Of a stretch of DNA of 64,000 bases, positions 45,414-53,531 are shown in pieces. Position 1 is the first letter of the stretch. The number at the start of each line of letters is the position of its first letter. Source of the DNA: Neptunicoccus cionae (GTDB taxonomy: Bacteria > Pseudomonadota > Alphaproteobacteria > Rhodobacterales > Rhodobacteraceae); NCBI RefSeq assembly GCF_014643735.1, contig NZ_BMKA01000001.1, forward strand, positions 310,001 to 374,000. The letters are read 5' to 3'. The notes below the pieces were generated by a model, which saw only the letters and a program-made list of their open reading frames with translations, did no database searches and was not told where the DNA came from. A program made the translations under genes and the position numbers.

Positions 45414-46049
45414 CTACTGTTGATCCAGATCCAACCCTAACGCCCTTAAATTGCGATAGGTGGTGTCGGAAATAACCTCGTCCAGCCGTTCGTAATCCAT
45501 ACGCGCACCCGACTGCGCCAGATCCGCTGCACCGTGGATCGCAGACCAGATATACCGGTTGTCGGCCACATCCGGACAGCGCGGCAGCAGGCCGTGATGG
45601 TAAAGATCGTTGCAAATCGCCATACCCACATCAAACGGCGTGTAGCGGGTCAATTCGGGGTCTTTCACCATCTCGTCGCGACAGATCATTCCGATCCGGC
45701 CAAACATCATATGCCATAGCGCATTGTTATCGTGGGCGAAGGTGATGTAGGCGCGGGCCACTTCAAAACACCGGTCGATTGCCTGTTGTGGCGTTTGCGC
45801 CACCGCGCCTTCGGGACGCACCGCCAAAAAACGGTCGCGCAAATCGAAAAATCCGATCTTCACAATCGCCCCAAGCAACGTGTCCTTATCGGCAAAATGG
45901 CGGTAGACGGCGCCGGAACTCACCCCGAGATCACGGGCCGCCTGTCGCAAGGACATCACCTCGATGTGACCTTGGCGTGCTGCCTCCAGCGCGTAGTCGA
46001 TTAACGCATCATGAAGATCACCGCGTTTGAGTTTTAGTTGGTCCGGCAT
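45414..46049 (-). CDS. TetR/AcrR family transcriptional regulator
   Basis: The 211-residue protein has an N-terminal TetR helix-turn-helix (about 12-58: SLRQAARDLGVSSGAVYRHFADKDTLLGAI) and a C-terminal ligand domain with the IHGAADLAQSG segment of the WHG-type subfamily. Its ligand and targets are unknown. It is divergent from gnd across 132 bases and ends next to the 14-bp repeats, whose palindromes are the kind of site such dimers bind; the link is only positional. Confidence 0.9.
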   Translation of the reverse strand: MPDQLKLKRGDLHDALIDYALEAARQGHIEVMSLRQAARDLGVSSGAVYRHFADKDTLLGAIVKIGFFDLRDRFLAVRPEGAVAQTPQQAIDRCFEVARAYITFAHDNNALWHMMFGRIGMICRDEMVKDPELTRYTPFDVGMAICNDLYHHGLLPRCPDVADNRYIWSAIHGAADLAQSGARMDYERLDEVISDTTYRNLRALGLDLDQQ

Positions 46050-46181
46050 AGTTTTATGTACGCATTGCCTAAGAAACGGTCAATCACACCGTAGCGGTAC
46101 AGTTGCAAAAACAGTGGCTTTTGGACTGGACAAGGGGGCGCCTTTGCTTTGCACTGGCGGCAATATGAAAGGAAGCAGACT

Positions 46182-47615
46182 ATGGCGCATGTGGGACTGG
46201 TCGGGATCGGAGTCATGGGGCGGGAATTCGCGCTCAATCTGGCGGAAAACGGTCATACCGTCAGCTTGTTGGACCGCGATATCGAAAAATCCCGCGAGGT
46301 CGTTACCGCAGGCAGCGCGCTTGACGGAGAGTTAATCGCTTGCGCAGATGAGTCCACCTTCGTGAACGGCATGGCAGCACCCCGTTCTATTTTGGCGCTG
46401 GTTCCGTCGGGTGGACCGCTTGACGCCGTCATCGAAAGCCTGACGCCGCTGCTGGACGAAGGCGACCTGATCGCCGATTTGGGCAACTCCTATTATAAGG
46501 AAACCGAGCGTCGGGTGCTCGCCTGTGAAGCTGCGGGGCTTCAGTTTCTTGGCATGGGCATCTCGGGCGGTGCGGAAGGCGCGCGTCATGGACCGTCAAT
46601 CATGGCGGGCGGATCGCCGGATAGCTGGGCGCGGATCAAAGGTCCGCTGCGCGATGCAGCTGCGAAATTCGAGGGTGAGCCCTGTTGTGACTGGTTTGGT
46701 CCGGGGGGCGCCGGGCATTTCATTAAAATGCTACACAACGGCATCGAATACGCCGATATGCAAATGATCGCAGAGGCTTACGGCATCATGCGCGACGGCT
46801 GGGGAATGGACGCCCCTGCCATCGGGGACGTTTTTGCAAGCTGGATGGAAGGGCCGCTCAACTCCTATCTGGTGGAGATTGCAGCCGAAGTCGCCCGTGC
46901 CAGCGATCCCGAAACCAACAAACCGATGCTGGATATGATACTGGATCGGGCAGGGCAGAAAGGCACCGGCCGCTGGTCCGTGATCGAAGCCCTGCATCTT
47001 GGGGCACCCGCCAGCATGATGCAGGCCGCTGTTGAGGCGCGGAATATCTCTGCCGATCTTGAGGGCCGACGGGACAGCGCCCTGCTGTTTGGCGCGGCGC
47101 CGGAGGGCAAGTTCGTTGCGCAAGGAAAAGATCAGGACAGCGGGCAAGAGGCTGGTCTTAGGCAACTTGAAAGCGCAATGATCGCGGCCAAGGTTTGCGC
47201 CTATACTCAAGGGTTCGAGGTGCTTCGCCGCGCTTCGGAAGCGTTTGACTGGTCCCTCGACCTTGCCGCAATCGCACGGGTCTGGCGGGCGGGATGTATC
47301 ATCCGCTCCGTGCTGCTTGACGATATCTCCGACGCCTTTGAGGAGGACGCGACACGCAAGCTCAGCCATGCGCCGAAATTTACCGACCTGTTGCGCAATA
47401 ACGTAGATGGTTTGAAAACTGTGGTGGCGCAATCCGTCGGGGGCGGACTGGAAACACCCGCGCTTTACGCAGCGCTGAGCTATCACAACGCCAGTCGAAC
47501 CCAGCATTCTACTGCAAATATGATCCAAGGACTGCGGGATCGATTTGGCGCACATCGGTTTGAAAGGGTGGATGCCCACGGTGAGCTGGTGAACGGTCCG
47601 TGGCACGAACGCTAA
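46182..47615 (+). CDS. gnd: 6-phosphogluconate dehydrogenase, decarboxylating
   Basis: This cytoplasmic enzyme of the pentose phosphate route converts 6-phosphogluconate to ribulose 5-phosphate with reduction of NADP. The 477 residues begin with the nucleotide fold HVGLVGIGVMGREFALNL. Further family segments are GMGISGGAEGARHGPSIM near residue 125, GHFIKMLHNGIEYADMQ near 180, and the C-terminal RTQHSTANMIQGLRDRFGAH near 440. AAGGAA before the ATG at 46182 supports this start over 46149. Roseobacters rely mainly on Entner-Doudoroff, so a full gnd is noteworthy but not rare. Confidence 0.93.
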   Translation: MAHVGLVGIGVMGREFALNLAENGHTVSLLDRDIEKSREVVTAGSALDGELIACADESTFVNGMAAPRSILALVPSGGPLDAVIESLTPLLDEGDLIADLGNSYYKETERRVLACEAAGLQFLGMGISGGAEGARHGPSIMAGGSPDSWARIKGPLRDAAAKFEGEPCCDWFGPGGAGHFIKMLHNGIEYADMQMIAEAYGIMRDGWGMDAPAIGDVFASWMEGPLNSYLVEIAAEVARASDPETNKPMLDMILDRAGQKGTGRWSVIEALHLGAPASMMQAAVEARNISADLEGRRDSALLFGAAPEGKFVAQGKDQDSGQEAGLRQLESAMIAAKVCAYTQGFEVLRRASEAFDWSLDLAAIARVWRAGCIIRSVLLDDISDAFEEDATRKLSHAPKFTDLLRNNVDGLKTVVAQSVGGGLETPALYAALSYHNASRTQHSTANMIQGLRDRFGAHRFERVDAHGELVNGPWHER

Positions 47616-47690
47616 CCGCCATACCTGACGTGATGTCAGGATGCCTGCGGCGCGGATATTTTCAGAAAATGGAGTCGTGAAAGCTGCGTG

Positions 47691-48170
47691 CTACTGCTTG
47701 TAAGTTTTGATATTGAAGCCCTCGTCTTCGACGGGACGCTGGAAATGGGCGGCAATCTGGTCGAATTGTGCGTCTGTTACTGCAAATGGGTGTTCGCCGG
47801 AAGCGTTGCGGATCTGTAGCCGCGCTTTGCACTCCTCGGGTGGCGTATCGAGGAAGTGGAGCGTATGACTGCAACCGGCCTGTTCACTCAATCCGTGCAG
47901 CCAGAGCCTTTGCTCAGGGGTGTTGGCAGGGAAATCGAGCACCAGAGTCATATCAGCCGCCAGTAGTGACAACAGATGCGGTTGCAGAACGGTCTTCAGC
48001 CGTTGGGAATAGGTGACGTAATCCCGAAGTGTTTTCATTTCCGCACCAAAGAGTGGCGAGAGCCACTCGTCCTCGGCCAAAAGAATCCCGCGCTCCTTTG
48101 CCACAAGCCCTGATGCGACTGTGGATTTGCCTGCGCACACAAGACCGCACATAAAATGGAGGTGTGCCAC
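47691..48170 (-). CDS. Small P-loop ATPase/kinase (AAA_33 type)
   Basis: The 159-residue protein has a Walker A loop GLVCAGKST at about residues 9-17, then LLAEDEWLSPLFG and LVLDFPANTPEQR, resembling zeta-toxin/AAA_33 small kinases that phosphorylate small molecules. Substrate unknown. No ATG fits well: the GTG at 48170 gives a normal N-terminus and falls just after the DUF1285 stop, so it is preferred over longer frames. The only in-frame ATG, at 48152, leaves almost nothing before the P-loop. The gene follows DUF1285 in the same direction. Confidence 0.8.
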   Translation of the reverse strand: MAHLHFMCGLVCAGKSTVASGLVAKERGILLAEDEWLSPLFGAEMKTLRDYVTYSQRLKTVLQPHLLSLLAADMTLVLDFPANTPEQRLWLHGLSEQAGCSHTLHFLDTPPEECKARLQIRNASGEHPFAVTDAQFDQIAAHFQRPVEDEGFNIKTYKQ

Positions 48171-48174
48171 CTGT

Positions 48175-48774
48175 TCAATCCAGATCTTTGGAAGGAATGA
48201 TCGGGAAGAACTGACCGCCCGAGCGCACGCCGAACCAGCTTTGACCGTCAACGTCCACATGTACGCCAAGATCGACGAGGCGGTAGAACGACTTGCGGTC
48301 GATCAGGGCTTCGAGATTGGCACGCACAAGGATATAGGGGCTCGGCTCTCCGGTTTCCGGGTCCCGTTCCACGCGGATCGGGTTGTCAGGTCCGGCCACC
48401 ACTTCGTCATCGACTTGCGTGGTGAAAGTCAGGGTCTGGTCCGGTCCGCTGTCGGTTACATCAAAATCAATCGCCACAAACGGCGCGTCTTCCACTGTAA
48501 TTCCGACCTTCTCGACAGGCGTAACAAGGAAATAATCGTCGCCGTCCTTGCGAATAATAGAGGAAAACAGCTTTACCAGCGGTTTCCGGCCGATGGGCGT
48601 GCCAAGATAGAACCACGTCCCATCCCGCGCGATCCGCATGTCAAGATCGCCGCAAAAGGGCGGATTCCACAGATGGACGGGGGGTGGGCCCTTTTTGGCG
48701 GCCTTTGAGGCAGATTGCGCGATGCTGTCAGCACTGGGCTGGGCGGTTTTTTCGGGCTCTTTCGGATTTGTCAT
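48175..48774 (-). CDS. DUF1285 family protein
   Basis: The 199-residue protein matches DUF1285: PPVHLWNPPFCGDLDMRIARDGTWFYLGTPIGR and SWFGVRSGGQFFPI are characteristic. The first 30 residues are charged and likely disordered. The family is conserved in proteobacteria with unknown function. It is divergent from moxR (68 bases between starts), and this neighbourhood recurs with the MoxR operon in related bacteria as far as I recall. Confidence 0.9.
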   Translation of the reverse strand: MTNPKEPEKTAQPSADSIAQSASKAAKKGPPPVHLWNPPFCGDLDMRIARDGTWFYLGTPIGRKPLVKLFSSIIRKDGDDYFLVTPVEKVGITVEDAPFVAIDFDVTDSGPDQTLTFTTQVDDEVVAGPDNPIRVERDPETGEPSPYILVRANLEALIDRKSFYRLVDLGVHVDVDGQSWFGVRSGGQFFPIIPSKDLD

Positions 48775-48842
48775 TTGTCCTTGCCACGTTAATTGGTCTT
48801 TAATGGGTTTGAAGGCTTCTGTTGCCTAGAAAGGTATGTGAC

Positions 48843-49862
48843 ATGTCCGCGAATGCAAGTGAATTAGAGAGTTTAGCCCAAGAGGTGGAAACCGCTACGG
48901 CGCTGTTGGCGCAATCCAAGGCGGGGATTGCCAAAAGGATTATCGGGCAGGATACCGTTGTGGAACAGACACTTGTGGCGCTGCTGTGCGGGGGACACGC
49001 GCTGTTGGTTGGCGCGCCCGGACTGGCAAAAACGCGGCTTGTGGATACGCTTGGGACAGTCTTTGGTCTGCACACCAATCGGGTGCAGTTTACGCCGGAC
49101 CTGATGCCTGCGGATATTCTTGGGTCTGAAGTGCTGGAAAGCAGCGAAGACGGTGCGCGGTCTTTCAGGTTTCTTAAGGGGCCGGTGTTCAGCCAGCTTT
49201 TGATGGCGGATGAGATCAACCGCGCCAGCCCCAGAACCCAATCCGCACTGTTGCAAGCCATGCAGGAGCGGCAGGTGACGATTGCGGGACAGGAATACGA
49301 TTTGCCAGCACCGTTTCACGTGCTTGCGACGCAGAACCCGATTGAACAGGAAGGCACCTATCCCCTGCCAGAAGCGCAGCTTGACCGGTTCCTTTTGCAA
49401 ATTGATGTGGACTTCCCGAGCCGCGAAACAGAGCGCGACATCCTGCTGGCAACCACCGGCGCCACCGAGGAAACGGCCATGCAGGTCTTTACCCCCGAAA
49501 CCCTGATGGCAGCGCAAGCGGCTGTGCGGCGGATGCCTGTGGGCGATGCGGTTGTCGAGGCGATCCTCGATCTGGTCCGCGCAGCCCGTCCCGAAGACGA
49601 AACCGCGCCGGATTTCGTGCGCGAATCCGTCAGTTGGGGGCCGGGTCCACGGGCAGCACAGGCGCTGATGCTGGCGACACGGGCGCGGGCATTGGTGCAG
49701 GGACGTTTGGCTCCGTCGGTGGATGACGTGGTGGCGCTGGCCTATCCGGTGTTGATCCACCGTATGGCGCTTGGCTTTGCGGCGCGGGCGAGAGGTGAAA
49801 AACTCTCCGAACTGATCAGACGGCTGACCGAACGCGCCATCAGTACAGAGGCGGCTGCCTAA
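48843..49862 (+). CDS. MoxR family AAA+ ATPase
   Basis: MoxR ATPases act as chaperone-like helpers that mature metal- or membrane-associated complexes together with von Willebrand A (vWA) type proteins. The 339 residues show Walker A GAPGLAKTRL near 55, Walker B LLMADEINRASPRTQ near 120, and the sensor ATQNPIEQEGTYPLPEAQLDRF near 162. The ATG at 48843 (MSANASELESLA) has a fair ribosome site; an in-frame ATG seven codons upstream is less likely. It is first in a four-gene operon with DUF58, BatA-like and amidotransferase-like partners. Confidence 0.93.
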   Translation: MSANASELESLAQEVETATALLAQSKAGIAKRIIGQDTVVEQTLVALLCGGHALLVGAPGLAKTRLVDTLGTVFGLHTNRVQFTPDLMPADILGSEVLESSEDGARSFRFLKGPVFSQLLMADEINRASPRTQSALLQAMQERQVTIAGQEYDLPAPFHVLATQNPIEQEGTYPLPEAQLDRFLLQIDVDFPSRETERDILLATTGATEETAMQVFTPETLMAAQAAVRRMPVGDAVVEAILDLVRAARPEDETAPDFVRESVSWGPGPRAAQALMLATRARALVQGRLAPSVDDVVALAYPVLIHRMALGFAARARGEKLSELIRRLTERAISTEAAA

Positions 49863-49863
49863 A

Positions 49864-50757
49864 GTGACCCCAGCCGAACACACCACACCGGAACAATTGC
49901 GCCATGATGCCGAGGAAGCCGCCACAGGCTTTCCCGCGTTAATGGCGGCTGCGGACCAGTTGGCCGCGACCATCAGCCTTGGCGCACACGGGCGCAGGCG
50001 CTCTGGTCCGGGGGATGAGTTCTGGCAATACCGGGTCGCTGGGGCAGGGGATTCCTTGCGCGATATTGACTGGCGCCGGTCGGCCCGCGCGGATGCGGAT
50101 TTTGTGCGCCAGATGGAGTGGCAGAACCTGCAAGCGGTGCATCTCTGGGTGGATCGCTCTGCGGCGATGGGCTATCGCGGGAAGGACAGCCTACCGACCA
50201 AAGGGGAGCGGGCGCGGATACTCGGCCTTGCCACGGCAATCCTGTTGGCAAAGGGGGGCGAAAGTGTTGGCCTGATGGAAGATCCGAGCCCGCCAAAGCA
50301 CGGGCGCGGGCAGATCACGAAAATGGCCATGCGCCTTGCCACAACTGGCGGACACACCGAATATGGTGTGCCGCCGGGTAAGGATATGGGGCGGGGCAAC
50401 CGCGCCTTGCTGGTCAGCGATTTTCTTGGAGATTGGGACCATGTGCTCGCGGCACTGTCCCGCGCAGCAGATCAGCGGGTGCAAGGGTGCCTTGTGCAGG
50501 TGCTCGACCCGAGCGAGGAGAGCTTTCCCTTTGACGGACGCACGATATTTGAAAGCATGGGAGAGACCATCAGCTTTGAGACCCGCCGCGCGCGTGCCCT
50601 GCGGGACGATTATCTCGCGCGGCTGGCAGAACGGAAAGACCAGCTGGAGTCTTTGGCCCGTCGCACCGGATGGATGTATACCTGTCATCATACCGACCAG
50701 CCTGCACAGGCAGCTTTGATGTGGATTTATAACGCGATTGCGGGGCCGTCACGATGA
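49864..50757 (+). CDS. DUF58 domain protein
   Basis: The 297-residue protein carries the DUF58 signature GRRRSGPGDEFWQYRVAGAGDSLRDIDWRRSA near residue 40, within a vWA-like fold (WVDRSAAMGY near residue 97 in place of the usual DxSxS metal site). DUF58 proteins typically partner MoxR. It starts with GTG one base after the moxR stop and overlaps the next gene by four bases. Cytoplasmic; no membrane segment. Confidence 0.9.
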   Translation: MTPAEHTTPEQLRHDAEEAATGFPALMAAADQLAATISLGAHGRRRSGPGDEFWQYRVAGAGDSLRDIDWRRSARADADFVRQMEWQNLQAVHLWVDRSAAMGYRGKDSLPTKGERARILGLATAILLAKGGESVGLMEDPSPPKHGRGQITKMAMRLATTGGHTEYGVPPGKDMGRGNRALLVSDFLGDWDHVLAALSRAADQRVQGCLVQVLDPSEESFPFDGRTIFESMGETISFETRRARALRDDYLARLAERKDQLESLARRTGWMYTCHHTDQPAQAALMWIYNAIAGPSR

Positions 50758-53531
50758 TCGGATTCGCGTCTTTGGGATTTCTTGCGCCTTGGCTTTTGCT
50801 GGGGCTTCTGGCGCTTCCGGTACTGTGGTGGTTGCTGCGCGCTGTGCCGCCTGCACCGCTGCGGCGGAGGTTTCCGGCTGTCACCCTGTTGTTGGGGTTG
50901 GAGGATCGTGAAACCACGCCGGATCGCACGCCGTGGTGGTTGCTGTTGTTGCGCATGGCGGCAATTGCGGCGGCTATTCTGGCGTTCGCCCAGCCTGTAT
51001 TGAACCCGACGGACCGGATCACAGGGCGCGCGCCGCTGCTGATCGCGCTTGATGGCAGTTGGGCCAGCGCCCAAAGCTGGGCCGCGCGGCAGGACAAGCT
51101 GGAGGAGATCTTGCAGTTTGCTACGCAGGACGGCCGCTCTGTGGCGGTGATCAACCTGAGCGACCGGCCAAGGGGGGAAAACCCGCTGTCCTTTGACAGT
51201 GCCGACAGTTGGCGGGGGCGGATCAAGGGCGAACAACCCCGCGCTTGGGAACCGGACTATGGCCTTTGGCAGGATGTGATCGCCGTGGCAGACCCGTTCG
51301 AAACGCTGTGGCTGTCCGATGGTCTGGCGCGCGATGGTCGTGCCGCGTTGTTTGATACGCTTTCAGACAAGGGCGATGTTGCAGTGGTGCAATCGGATCG
51401 GGACGTTCTGGCCTTGCGCGGGATTGATATAGAGGCGGGCGCGCTGAGCACGACTGCGCTGCGTCTTGGGGCGGGGACTGCAGAAGCGCGGACTGTGAAA
51501 CTGCTCGCCGAAGGGCCTGATCCGGCTGGGATCACCCGCAGTCTGGCACAAGGTGAAGGGGTTTTTGAGGCTGGTGAGGGTGAAACAACCGCTTCGGTAG
51601 AGCTGCCGTCAGAGCTGCGCAATCGCGTGCGGCGGGTCACACTGGAAGGTGTACGCTCTGCCGGTGCGGTGGTGCTGACCGATGACAGTATCCAGCGGCG
51701 CAAGGTGGCGCTGATTGGTGGCGGCTCGGAACAAGAGGGCGCGGTGCTGGTGTCGCCGCTGCACTTTCTGCGAAAGGCGCTGGTGCCCACGGCCGATGTG
51801 ATTGAAGCAGGTCTTGCCGATAGTTTGCAAGCGACGCCCGATGTGCTGATCCTCGCAGATGTGGCCGATCTGGGTGCTTCTGAAACGCAAGACGTGCTCG
51901 ACTGGGTGGAAGACGGCGGCCTGTTGGTGCGGTTTGCCGGTCCCCGTCTGGCCGCCAGTGGTATCGGCCAAAGCGAAGAACACCCGTTGTTGCCGGTCCG
52001 TTTGCGGGCTGGCGGGCGCACGGTGGGCGGCGCGATGAGCTGGGGCGCCCCCAAAGCGTTGGAAGATTTCGCGGAAAGTAGCCCGTTTTTCGGGCTTGAG
52101 ATACCGGATGATGTGCTGGTGGAAAGTCAGGTCATGGCGCAGCCTGATCCCAATCTTGCAGAGCGGGTTCTGGCGAGCCTGCAAGATGGCACGCCACTTG
52201 TCACTGCCAAAGATCAAGGGGAAGGCCGCGTGGTGTTGTTCCACGTCACCGCCAATGCCGAATGGTCGAGCCTGCCGCTGTCTGGGTTGTTCGTGCAACT
52301 GCTGGAACGGCTGGCCATTTCAGCGCGGAGCACGGACCTTAACAGCACAGCGCTTGAAGGTACGGTTTGGGTGCCCGAACAGGTGCTTGACGGTTTCGGC
52401 GTGCTGCGCGATGCGCCCGCTCTGGCGGGGGTGGATGGTGCCACGCTCGCGACGCGGGGCTTTGGTGCTGAGATGCCTCCTGGTGTTTACAAAAGCGCAG
52501 ATCAGAGGGTGGCGTTGAACGTGTTGGCACCGGACCGCCAGATCAGCGCGGCGAATTGGCCATCAGGAACGCAGTTTTTGTCCATGACCCGAACCGAAGA
52601 ACGCCCGTTGCAGGCTTTGCTGCTGATGGCGGCGTTGATCCTGTTGTGCATTGATATACTGGCGACCTTGCTTGTCGGGGGACGTTTACGGCTGCGCGGG
52701 GCGACCGCTGCGGCGATGCTTCTGGCGCTTTGGCCGCAGGGGGATGCGCTGGCGCAAACTGCGGCGCAGGATGATGCGGCGCTGTTAAGGGCGGCGAACA
52801 ACACGGTGCTGGCCTATGTGGAAACCGGCGATACGCGGCTCGACGATATTTCGCGCGCTGGTTTGCTGGGCCTGTCCACCGAACTGTTCCGCCGCACGAG
52901 TGTAGAGCCTGTGGAACCGGTTGGGGTCAATCTTGAAACGGACGAGCTGGCGCTTTACCCGTTTCTCTACTGGCCGGTGACAGATACGGTGCGGATGCCG
53001 TCCGAAGCGGCGTTTGAAAAGGTGAACGCCTTTCTGCGTGGCGGCGGGTTGATCCTGTTTGATACACGGGATTCCAACATCGGTCGCGGCATCAGTGGTG
53101 GGACGCCAAACGGCAAGATGCTGCAAAATCTGGCGCGCAATCTGGATATTCCCGCCCTTGAACCTGTGCCCGAAGACCACGTGCTGACACGGGCGTTCTA
53201 TCTGCTTCAGGATTTTCCGGGCCGGTACGGCGATGCCAATGTCTGGGTAGAGGCCGCGCCGCCGGATGCGGAACAGGTGGAGGGTATGCCGTTTCGCAAC
53301 CTGAACGACGGGGTGACGCCTGTGGTGATTGGCGGCAACGACTGGGCAAGCGCTTGGGCCGTGACCGAAAATGGCCGCTTCGCCTATCCGGTGGGGCGGG
53401 GCGTGGCTGGCGAACGCCAGCGCGAGATTGCGATCCGCTTCGGGGTTAACCTGATTATGCATGTGCTGACCGGAAACTATAAGTCGGATCAGGTCCATGT
53501 GCCTGCACTTCTGGACCGGCTGGGGCAATGA
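50754..53531 (+). CDS. BatA-like membrane protein with C-terminal DUF4159
   Basis: The 925-residue protein starts with two membrane segments of the BatA/aerotolerance type (LGFLAPWLLLGLLALPVLWWLL and LLLLRMAAIAAAILAFAQPVL). Residues about 90-600 form a periplasmic or vWA-like region. A third membrane segment follows near residue 620 (LLMAALILLCIDILATLL), then DUF4159 (about 680-925: VLAYVETGDTRLDDISRAGLLGLSTEL; RGGGLILFDTRD). It is third in the MoxR operon and overlaps both neighbours. Function unproven; likely an inner-membrane partner of the ATPase. Confidence 0.85.
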   Translation: MIGFASLGFLAPWLLLGLLALPVLWWLLRAVPPAPLRRRFPAVTLLLGLEDRETTPDRTPWWLLLLRMAAIAAAILAFAQPVLNPTDRITGRAPLLIALDGSWASAQSWAARQDKLEEILQFATQDGRSVAVINLSDRPRGENPLSFDSADSWRGRIKGEQPRAWEPDYGLWQDVIAVADPFETLWLSDGLARDGRAALFDTLSDKGDVAVVQSDRDVLALRGIDIEAGALSTTALRLGAGTAEARTVKLLAEGPDPAGITRSLAQGEGVFEAGEGETTASVELPSELRNRVRRVTLEGVRSAGAVVLTDDSIQRRKVALIGGGSEQEGAVLVSPLHFLRKALVPTADVIEAGLADSLQATPDVLILADVADLGASETQDVLDWVEDGGLLVRFAGPRLAASGIGQSEEHPLLPVRLRAGGRTVGGAMSWGAPKALEDFAESSPFFGLEIPDDVLVESQVMAQPDPNLAERVLASLQDGTPLVTAKDQGEGRVVLFHVTANAEWSSLPLSGLFVQLLERLAISARSTDLNSTALEGTVWVPEQVLDGFGVLRDAPALAGVDGATLATRGFGAEMPPGVYKSADQRVALNVLAPDRQISAANWPSGTQFLSMTRTEERPLQALLLMAALILLCIDILATLLVGGRLRLRGATAAAMLLALWPQGDALAQTAAQDDAALLRAANNTVLAYVETGDTRLDDISRAGLLGLSTELFRRTSVEPVEPVGVNLETDELALYPFLYWPVTDTVRMPSEAAFEKVNAFLRGGGLILFDTRDSNIGRGISGGTPNGKMLQNLARNLDIPALEPVPEDHVLTRAFYLLQDFPGRYGDANVWVEAAPPDAEQVEGMPFRNLNDGVTPVVIGGNDWASAWAVTENGRFAYPVGRGVAGERQREIAIRFGVNLIMHVLTGNYKSDQVHVPALLDRLGQ

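Noticed and set aside
47624-47645. Terminator after gnd (CCTGAC/GTCAGG)
   Set aside because: Only a six-base stem with no T-run on either strand; too weak to call.
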